Of a stretch of 64,000 bases of DNA, positions 56,297 to 64,000 are shown piece by piece. The notes beneath the pieces were generated by a model. The model worked only from the letters and a program-made list of their open reading frames with translations. It made no database searches and was not told the origin of the DNA. Where the stretch lies: assembly GCA_001179505.1 (NCBI GenBank), contig CDMY01000290.1, positions 68,389 to 132,388 on the forward strand, written 5' to 3'. The translations under genes were made by a program, and so were the position numbers. This stretch comes from Vitrella brassicaformis (lineage: Eukaryota > Sar > Vitrellaceae). Within the stretch, counting starts at the first letter, position 1, and each line of letters starts with the position of its first letter.

Positions 56297-57313
56297 ATAG
56301 CGAATTTCGATAGTATACCATCATGATATGATACAGGCAGGGAGGCAAGGCGGGAGGGAGGGGAGGGGAGGTCTGTGCATATGTGTGGGTTCGTGTGTGT
56401 GGCGCGTTGTGATGTTGAAGGCAGCTACCTGAATGAATGAATGGATGGATGGATGGATGGAGGGGGGGAGGGAGGGAGGAAGGGGTGGATGGGGGAGTGC
56501 AGGCAGCCAGGCAGGCAGGCGGGCGGGCCGAATCTCACACGAGAAAGATATGATAAGAGAGGAGGCGCTGCGCTGCTCCGCTGCTTTTCGCTCAGCTTCC
56601 CAAGGTATAGCCGTCTGTCCGTCTGGCCGTCTGTTTGTCCTCTGCCGGAGCTCTGCAAGGCTCATGCATTGCAATGCATGATGCCCATGCATTGCAATGT
56701 CTCCCCGCTTACTCTTCGCTTCCTTTTCTTCTTCTTTCTTCTCTTGCACATCTAGCTGCATTGGCTGTGGTGTGATCGTGTTGTCTTGTGTTGCGGAGGA
56801 GAGGGACATGAAAGGCACAGAGAGAGAGGGAGGGAGGGGGGGAGGGGGGGGGAATATGTGATGGTGTCGTGGTTCCATCCATATGTACAAACGTTGGTTG
56901 GTATGACACGACTGACTGAGACACGGGCCACATGGTTGAAAGCCGAGTCGTTTCATCCTTCGATCATGATGCTGTGTCGACCGATTTGAGCGTCAACACC
57001 GCGATAGTCAAACGAATGACCACGATAGTCTAATTCATATGCACACACGAGACACATCCAAGGGAATTGAGTGCATTGCCGTCTGCCTCTCTGAGCGTCA
57101 TCGTGAGGCGGGGCTGCGATGAACGCCAAGACATCGCAGCCCGACATCCCGATCACGCTCAGAAAGGTACAAAGCAACACAGTCATTCGACAACAGGTCT
57201 GAATGCACAACATACTCCAAAGCAAGGCCATCTATGCTGTACACACGCGCACTATGCCCACAGTACGACGTCCCTCCCCAGCTGGCTGCCTCCCTCAGTC
57301 GGTGACAGACAAC
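56297..57313. other. Intergenic, 1 kb, no gene seen (convergent 3' ends)
   Basis: GAATGAATGGATGG and GGGAGGGAGG runs, a TGCATTGCAATGCATGATGCCCATGCATTGCAATG inverted/direct repeat pair at 56664-56698, and polypyrimidine TTCTTCTTTCTTCTC at 56727; no coding evidence. Confidence 0.7.
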
Positions 57314-58042
57314 TCACAGCGTCCAGAAGAGCAGCATGAGCCCTCTGAGGTACTGCATGACCTCCCCCGCCCCCAGCTTGGACGAGCCATAGATGCGGTC
57401 GACGAAGGTGATGGGGCACTCGGCCACTGTGTAGCCCATCTTGGTGGCCCTCGTGATGAGTTCCATCTGGAACACATAGCCCCTGCTGACCACACGCGAG
57501 ATGACCTCCTCGAACACCGCCCGTCGATAGAGCCGAAAGGAGCCCGTGAGGTCCGACACACCGGGGCTGAGCATCACCTGCGCCAGGTAGTTGGCCACAC
57601 GGCTGGTCAGGATGCGCCGCATGTCCCAGCCGTACACACCGCCGCCCCTCCCCTTGTAGCGCGTTCCCGTCACGATGTCGGCCTGTGTGGTCCGCTGGAT
57701 GGCGATGAACTGGGGGATGAACTTGGGGTGGTGCGACAGATCGGCGTCCATCAGGAGGATGAAGGCGCCCTTTGCGACCTCCAGGCCGCTGCGGTAGGCC
57801 GTGCCGAGGCCCAGCTTGCCGGGCCGCTCATGCAGCCGGATGTGTCTGTCGCCGTAGATGCGCTGCAGCTGTCTGCAGACGTCTGCCGTGCCGTCAGGGC
57901 TGCTGTCGTCCACCACCACCACCACCACCACCTCCCAATCGCCGATGCCCGCCTTCTGCAGCTCACCCACAATCAGCCAGATGATCAGCGGCAGGTTGTC
58001 GCGCTCATTGTACGTCGGCAAGATAATGGAGTACTCCACCAT
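57314..58042 (-). CDS. DPM1: Dolichyl-phosphate beta-D-mannosyltransferase catalytic subunit
   Basis: A single exon of 242 residues. It transfers mannose from GDP-mannose to dolichyl phosphate at the cytosolic ER face, feeding N-glycans, GPI anchors and O-mannosylation. GT2 motifs are clear: VEYSIILPTYNERDNLPLII, DDSSPDGTADVCRQLQ, GLGTAYRSGLEVAKG, the metal site LLMDADLSHHPKFIP, DIVTGTRYKGRGGGVYGWDM, GVSDLTGSFRLYRR, YVFQMELITRATKMGYTVAE. It stops soon after LRGLMLLFWTL with no C-terminal TM anchor, as in human DPM1, which needs DPM2/3. A run of seven Val (WEVVVVVVVDD) precedes the first Asp pair where relatives have four or five hydrophobics; it is encoded by a GTG/GTC triplet repeat (57910-57935). 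No introns, unlike neighbours. Confidence 0.95.
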   Translation of the reverse strand: MVEYSIILPTYNERDNLPLIIWLIVGELQKAGIGDWEVVVVVVVDDSSPDGTADVCRQLQRIYGDRHIRLHERPGKLGLGTAYRSGLEVAKGAFILLMDADLSHHPKFIPQFIAIQRTTQADIVTGTRYKGRGGGVYGWDMRRILTSRVANYLAQVMLSPGVSDLTGSFRLYRRAVFEEVISRVVSRGYVFQMELITRATKMGYTVAECPITFVDRIYGSSKLGAGEVMQYLRGLMLLFWTL

Positions 58043-58366
58043 CGCTGCGGCTGCAAAGAGGCGCAAAGATCTGCAGATCTGCACACCTTCCTCTTTTTTT
58101 CCGAGCTCGCAGAAGATTCCTTCCGGGGCGGGATTGAGGCGCTTTACGACCTCGCCAGCGGCATAATGTCTTCCTCTTCCGCAGATCTCCTACAATTGAA
58201 CAAAGATCTGGCGGTTTTGCTGTCTGCCGCTTCATGGAGTGGAAGTCAGACACCGCATCTACCGTTATCTGTGCCCCTGACGGCGCCAAGGGAGGGGCCC
58301 ATGAGCAAGCTGAAGCGACGGCAGCAGCAAAAGTGACGGCTGAATCGTCCAGCCGCAGCGACGTGA
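58043..58366 (+). promoter_or_regulatory. Divergent upstream region of DPM1 and locus C, with uORF
   Basis: 324 bp between the starts at 58042 (-) and 58367 (+). Its right half resembles the upstream sequences of loci A and B (GATCTGGCGGTTTTGCTGTC; GGGCCCATGAGCAAGC). The uORF at 58301-58336 encodes MSKLKRRQQQK. Confidence 0.55.
58301..58336 (+). promoter_or_regulatory. Upstream ORF (MSKLKRRQQQK) before locus C
   Basis: Starts GCCCATGAGCAAGC as in loci A and B, but lacks their early stop and reads 11 codons, ending 30 bp before the main ATG. Kept in a third paralogue with a different length. Confidence 0.5.
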
Positions 58367-61300
58367 ATGGTGCCGTCGATTTATGACGCCGACAGGTCTA
58401 CGCCTGGTGAGGACGGCTCTCGGGCGGCGCCAGCAATGCAAGCGTCCTTGGCGATTCCTGGTCCGCCTTTAAACGCCGCACCAGCCATGAGGACGAGTCA
58501 GCACAACAATCCGTCTCTTCATTCCACTGACGTGCCCCTCCCATACTTAGACGGCACCGCAGCACAGCAGCGAGAAACGGGCTCTCGACCGTTTCCTGAT
58601 GCGGCGTCGGCAAGCCAGTCGCGGCAGAATGGTGCGACAGCGGCTGTCCGAGACGATGAGGGCCAGTCAGCCTTTCCTCTGACGATAGGCGAGCAGACGC
58701 ACCCACCCCCCCTTCCAGACCTCGTCCCCCCCTTACCACCGCCACCCGCACACCGGCCGGCAGCACCACTACAGGACATCACCACCTCAGCAGGACATCA
58801 CACACCGCCCCGTGGTCGCAAGAGGAAGCACGAGGGCGGCTCATCAGCCCGACAGGGCACTCCAGCACTTGCCCACCACAGGGAGGGGACCTCAGGCACC
58901 TCGGTGGGCCGACCCAGACCGATCCACCTGCTGAAGGTGCTGGACAAGATGCGGACGCCCGACGACCGCGATTTTCTGCCCGAATACGAGGGTTTTGCGT
59001 TCAGAGTGGCCGACGAGGGGGACGGAAAACGCTTTATGGTGACGGCCTGGCGAGGGGAGGGGGGAGGGACCGACCGGCCGCCGGTGTGGGTGCAGGCGGT
59101 TGTCACTCGTGACCACATAGGGAGGGGGTGGGACATGAGCATGCTGAGCGACCTGCTGGTGGCCGTCCACAACGGCACGGCAGACAGTGACGAGCGCTTT
59201 GAGAGTGTGTCTGACGCAATCGATGGCCTCGAGCGGACCGTCACACAGTGGAAATCTGCTGCAGGTAAGGATGGAGAGGGGGAACAAGGGAGGCTGGGGG
59301 ACTTACGTGTATCGTTGGGGGGGGGGTCTTTTCATGTGTGCAGGACTGAGTAGTGTCCCTCCCCGTGTCAATGATTCACCGCCCGTCGGTGCCCCCGGTC
59401 CCTCGTCCGTGACCCTCGCTGCTGCTGCTGGTGCTGCTGCTGGTGGTGGTGGTGGCTCAGCTGACCCACCTCACAATGAGCCTCCCGATGACAAAGGTAG
59501 ACAGCCACACCATTCCTACCGTCGAGCACCCATCCATTGTGGGCGCCTGTGTTGTTTTCGCTTAGGTTTGTGGGCCAAGAAGGCCAAGAAGGAGCCGCGG
59601 AAGCGCAAGGGCGGCAAGACAGCCGAGGTCGGCAAGGGCAGGACCGTTATCCGCAAACGTGGAGAGCACCGGTCCGACGTGCCGGGGGTTTACTGGTCTG
59701 AGCAGTACCAGTATTGGGCGGCATCTTGGTACGACAAGGGTGACGGCAAGCAGAAGCACAAGTTCTTCTACATGAAACATCACGGATTCGACAAAGCAAA
59801 GGTGGGAATAAGCCGAGGGGCGCCGTCCACCTTGTTTTTTCTCTCCCTTGGCTTCAGGCGTTGGCCGAGCAGCATCGTCGTGAGATGGAGCACACAGGGC
59901 AGGCAGCGGTCAGGGGGCGATTGGAACATCAGAGCGGCGTCAAGGGTGTCCACTACCACGAGGTAAACAACTCATGGAAGGCCAGCTGGCAGGTGGGGGG
60001 CAGGAGGAAGACCAAGTCCTTCTCCGTCAAGGAGCTTGGCTTCGAGGAGGCCAAAGACGCCGCCATTGCACACAGACAGAAGATGGAGCGAGTGCACACG
60101 TCAAAGGGCGGGGCGGAGAGGCATGGCGACCCGGCTGACTGGAGAAGTGCCGACGATGGCGACGATTCTCTGCCCGGCAGGCAGCGACGGGCCCCTCAGC
60201 TGCGTGACGGTGGTGTGGGGGGCGGTGTGCCTCTGCACCCTACGGCTCGCCGTGACACCAACCGACCGCGGCCCCGCAGAGGCGGCCGATTCGACCGCAA
60301 TCCCTCGCCGGACATCGAGGCCCCCAGTTGGCTGCGGGAGGGCCCGGCTACGCCGCCGACGGGCCACACGGCCAGTCGCGGCCCTCGTGTGTCGCCGGTG
60401 CAGAGGGGGCATCTGATTCTCCACTTCTACCAGCAGCTGGAGGCACTCGGCCGAGCCCATCCCGACACGCCTCTGTGCCTGCGGTTCAGGAGTGGGTCTG
60501 CCCTGCCACAGCTGGCCATCGAGGTGGTCCTGCCCGGCACCCCTGTGCAGTCGGTGCCCCTCTCAGCGGCCACCAGGGAGGCCATGGGGGCGGCCATCGA
60601 TGCCGCATGGGCATGCCGCCAGCAGGAGATGGACATGGACGGCACTGAGGACCAGCAGCCCATGACACACGCCCAGCGGATGGTCCTGTGCCGTGTGTTT
60701 GGTCAAGTGGGTCACAACATTGGGGCGATGCTGGCGGCCGTCCCAGCTCTGAGTTTTGCGTCCGTCGACTCGTTTGTGCGCCGTGAGCTGCCGGCCATGG
60801 TGGGGCGGCGTGACGGCGAGGACATCAAGGAGGCCGCCAGTCGATTCATCAAACAGCTTCAGAAGACCCATCGGCAGCATACCAGGCTGGGCTACGAGGC
60901 TGCTATGGATGCCGCCAACAGGCACAAACGGGCCTTGATGGAGCAGCGACACTCCACGTTCGAGAGAGGGGCGCCTCCGTCGAGCGGCAGCGACAGCAGT
61001 GGCTCACGTGAGAGCCGCAATGGCAGCCAGCGAAACAAGCAGCGGCGGATGGACGAGGAGGATGGCGGCCTCTCGCCTGCGCCTGACCGTTACGATCTGG
61101 GCGGGCTGACGGGCGACGCGTTATGTCGTGGCCTGATGCGGCGGTTGCGTCAGAAGCAGCCAAATGTCCACTCCCTCTGCCTCAACAACGGAGGGTAAGC
61201 GAGGGAGGACGACTCTCAGCGACAATGAACGGCCGGATGTCATGAGGGACTCGTCTCTGGATATGTGTGGCGTGTGTCAGTGTCGGCGTCACGTGGCGGG

Positions 61301-64000
61301 CGAGCTACGTCTTCGAGGCCTACTTCTGGGACAGCCAGGCTGCAGCCGCTGTGGATCTTCGTCAGTTCGGTGTTGGTGAGGACGTCACCTCCCGTGAGGC
61401 CATCTTCACGGCCTTCCGCCAAGCCGTCGAGTATCGCAACGCCCTGCATAGCTCGCGTCTGGGCGACCAGGCGGTGCTCATCGACCTCTCGTGGCTCGCC
61501 CTGGTCGCTAGACGACAGGGCGTGAGCCGCTCACCTGTCGAGCGACACGGCGGGGGAGCGAGTCATGGGTCCATGCCGCCACCGCTACTGCTTGACGACC
61601 GCGACATCCTTCCACTCGAGGAGCGTGGCCTCATGCCGCCCCGCATTGAGCCCACGGGCCGCAGAGGCAGGCCATTACATGGTCGTGATGGCCGGGGGGT
61701 GGGCGACTTGGCTGGTTTTGAAGGCGAGGAGGCCAGTCATCGGCCAGGGACCAAGCGCCGTCGCGATATGTCGGGAGGCAAGGGAAGGCAGTTTATGTCG
61801 CCCAGGCTGGGTGAGGCGGACGGCCATGCTCTGGCAGCCAGCCTGGTGGAGCAGACAAGACGGCAGCTGGCAGACGTAAACCAAGACGATGCCGACAGGT
61901 GGGCAGAACGATGGAGTCTCATGGAATGGGCCACGCATTTTCCTCTTCCTTGGTGTGTGCTTCACTCAGTTTCGGTCTCGAATGGCGCGGCGAGGAGGGT
62001 AGCTTTGTGGCTTACCGACCAGACGGCGGAGAGGGGCCCGAGCAGCGTGTCTTCAGTGTGTCTGACGTGACCTCACCCCGGCTCATCCTGCGTGCCTTCG
62101 CCCAAGCGGCGCACCACCTCAACGCCACGGCTGGCAACGGTGCAATCGTGGTCGACGTGTGGCGCATCAATCTGCAGCCACAGCCGACGGACAAGCATGC
62201 TGTCGACAAAGGCACGAGTAGTGGTATGGCTTCCATGGGTCCGACGCATCATGACGGTGGCGAGGCAGATGTGTGTGATGTTGGTGGCGATGACGACATG
62301 GATTGGGCTGATGACGTGTCGTCGCCCGACGAACAGCCGAGGCGCAGGGCCACCCCGGGCAAGGCGAAGACCTTCGTTCAGAGGGCCCAGCATCACTCAG
62401 ACGTGACAGGCGTCTACTGGTCTGAGAAGTACCAGTCTTGGGTGGCAACTTGGTACGACAAGGGCGACGGCAAGCAGAGGGAGAAGCACTTCTACGTCAA
62501 ATATCACGGATTCGACGAAGCCAAGGTACCGGCATCGCATCGCAGCACCGCACCTCCATCTCACTCTCTGTTTCCCCAAACGTATGGATCAGGAGCTGGC
62601 TGAGCACCATCGTCTCGAGATGGAGCGCAGCGGCCAGGCAGTAGTCAGGAGGAGAGCCAAGCATCAGAGCGGCATCAAGGGCGTCACCTTCGACGAGAGA
62701 TACAAGCGCTGGAAGGCCAGCTGGCGGGTGGGGGGCAAAGCGAAGAGCAAGTACTTCTCCGTCGCTGAGCTTGGCTTCGAGGGTGCCAAGCAGGCAGCGA
62801 TAGCACACAGCCGTGCTATGGAGGAGAGGCACTACCCTCGTCCGGGCAGCGGCAGCCAGCCCGTCCACCAGCCTTCTCCTCACCACTCTGCCGCCGGCCA
62901 CGGTCGAGCGGAGGCTTCCCACTCTGCCGCCGGCCACGGTCGAGCGGAGGCTTCCCGCCCTCAGCCGTCGCCCCCCGCTGCACAGGAGAATGACATCGAT
63001 ATGCGGGGCGGCAGCATGGCGTCATCTCGGCACTTGGGTCAAAGGTCTGATGTCCAACCGAGCTCTTCACCCCATCGGCGCGTTCCCCCGACCCTCTCTC
63101 CAGTCGGACGTCGCGGCCCCAAGCCACGGTCAAGTGAGGCCAGCCGCGGTGCCGACATGGCTTCACCGTCTGAGTCGGAGTGGCAGGGCTATGTAACATC
63201 ATCACTGTCGTCTGGTGGTGAGGGGCGTGACAGCGACTACCGCGATAGCAGCAGCTCGAGCCCGCCGCGCCGCCTTCTCCCCAAGTCCACCAGTCGTCAC
63301 AGCGGCAGGCGAGGGCGCAGGAGGGTGAACACCGACGACATTGAGGAAGCGGGGAGTGCTTCGGATGATTCGGTGCGGTGCTGGGAGTGCGGCAAGGGCG
63401 ACGATGAGCAGCTTCTGCTATTGTGTGACAACGGGGGCTGCTCTGCGGCGTACCACACCTACTGCGTCCAGCTGACGGCCGTCCCCAAGGGCAAGTGGTT
63501 CTGCCCCGAATGCACGCACAGCAAAAGGACCGGCACTCGTGGCAACCGGGCGCTCGAGCGACGGCAAGAGGGCGGCCACTGCGACGAGTCTGTCAATCGC
63601 AGTCCGTCTCTGAAGCACCGCCGCAGAGACCCATCCGCCAGCAGCAGCCCATCTACCGTCGAGAGGCGACAGAGACGAAAGGCCGGCAATGCAGCCGAGG
63701 CCACCAAGGGCAAGACGGCCGCCATCCGCAAAGGTGCCGAGCATCAGTCAACGGTCGTGGGCGTCTCCTGGGATGCGAGGGCCCGGGCGTGGAGGTCGAC
63801 ATGGTATGCGAAGGATGACACCACGCAGAAGAAAAAGCTCTTCACAGTCCGAGAGCACGGCTTCGACAAAGCAAAGGTGCGCGAGACCTACACGGCCTTA
63901 AGCAAAGGTGCTTATGGACCATTCGCTTCCCTTCTCTCTCCCTTGCCTTCAGGCGTTGGCCGAGCAGCATCGTCGTGAGATGGAGCGCACAGGGCAGGCC
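58367..64000 (+). CDS. Locus C: multi-AP2 and PHD-finger protein, continues past window end
   Basis: Eight exons so far (58367-59264, 59344-59496, 59566-59801, 59858-61194, 61281-61898, 61970-62525, 62593-63876, 63953->64000) give 1710 residues with no lesion. In order: Pro/Gln-rich N-terminus; PEYEGFAFRVADEGDGKRFM module (200-298); AP2 pair HRSDVPGVYWSEQYQYWAAS (382-429) and HQSGVKGVHYHEVNNSWKAS (452-506); conserved helical module SPVQRGHLILHFYQQLEALG (604-767); two exon-start modules, VGVTWRASYVFEAYFW (875-950) and FGLEWRGEEGSFVAYR (1081-1145). Then AP2 pair (1221-1266, 1288-1340), a PHD finger CWECGKGDDEQLLLLCDNGG-C...YHTYC...WFCPEC (1530-1576, C4HC3), and AP2 (1649-1694), with the next AP2 half starting at 63953. 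AP2 plus PHD indicates a chromatin-associated DNA-binding protein (inference). It lacks the CLKEYLPKKP module of A and B. Confidence 0.85.
62886..62957 (+). repeat. 36-bp tandem duplication in locus C exon 7
   Basis: CTCTGCCGCCGGCCACGGTC and the following GAGCGGAGGCTTCC occur twice in tandem, encoding HSAAGHGRAEAS twice in a disordered linker; in frame and nearly identical, so recent. Confidence 0.9.

Noticed and set aside
57203-58336. Plus-strand open frame of 377 codons across DPM1
   Set aside because: Antisense to DPM1, which is unmistakable on the minus strand; His/Arg-rich shadow composition.

Overview
The window is GC-rich nuclear DNA of a eukaryote with a complex (secondary, red-type) plastid. 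Genes are split by many short introns, typically 50-110 bp, most ending in TG-rich tracts before AG. Two proteins (a VIPP1/IM30 homologue and a DUF1350 protein) start with a signal peptide followed by a transit-like region beginning A-F. RAP-domain, DHHC and AP2 proteins are also present. Together this points to a chromerid/apicomplexan-type alga; Vitrella brassicaformis is my best guess (inference from gene style, not a database match). Translation of the spliced models uses the standard code.

Layout. 1-7.7 kb: VPS4 (-, 3' end off the window) divergent from plastid-targeted VIPP1 (+), then a secreted protein with three 53-residue repeats (-) and a secreted helical protein (+). 7.7-10.2 kb: no secure gene, but a duplicated ~130-bp segment. 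10.2-13.6 kb: a RING-CH + FHA protein (+). 13.9-14.2 kb: a 300-N assembly gap. 15.4-28.4 kb: mucin-like secreted protein (-), DUF1350 plastid hydrolase-like protein (+), an unrecognised acidic protein (-), SEC22 SNARE (+), and a RAP-domain organellar RNA-binding candidate (-).

28.4-43.2 kb and 58.2-64 kb hold the most unusual part: three related multi-exon loci (A 28.7-33.6, B 36.0-42.5, C 58.4->64.0) built from shuffled modules. These are an N-terminal module, a 'VADEGDGKRF' module, AP2 domains in pairs split by a conserved intron, a recurrent ~70-residue exon-start module, and a very conserved ~160-residue helical module that I do not recognise. Locus C adds a PHD finger; locus B ends in a p47-like UBX domain; locus A ends in an unrelated tail. 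Loci A and B are a segmental duplication with homologous 5' and 3' flanks, each carrying a coding lesion (4-nt insertion in A, TAG codon in B). A small unrecognised gene (-) sits between them.

44.3-58.0 kb: a two-TM protein (-), an unrecognised 848-aa protein (+), a Q/G/W-rich protein (-), an LRR-coiled-coil protein (+), a DHYC-type palmitoyltransferase (+), a HAD-like protein with a long basic tail (+) and intronless dolichyl-phosphate mannosyltransferase DPM1 (-).

Splice models were built by hand from GT/GC-AG sites, phase and homology. For nearly all genes the exon lengths sum to whole codons, which supports the models. No tRNA, rRNA, CRISPR or intact transposase gene was seen.
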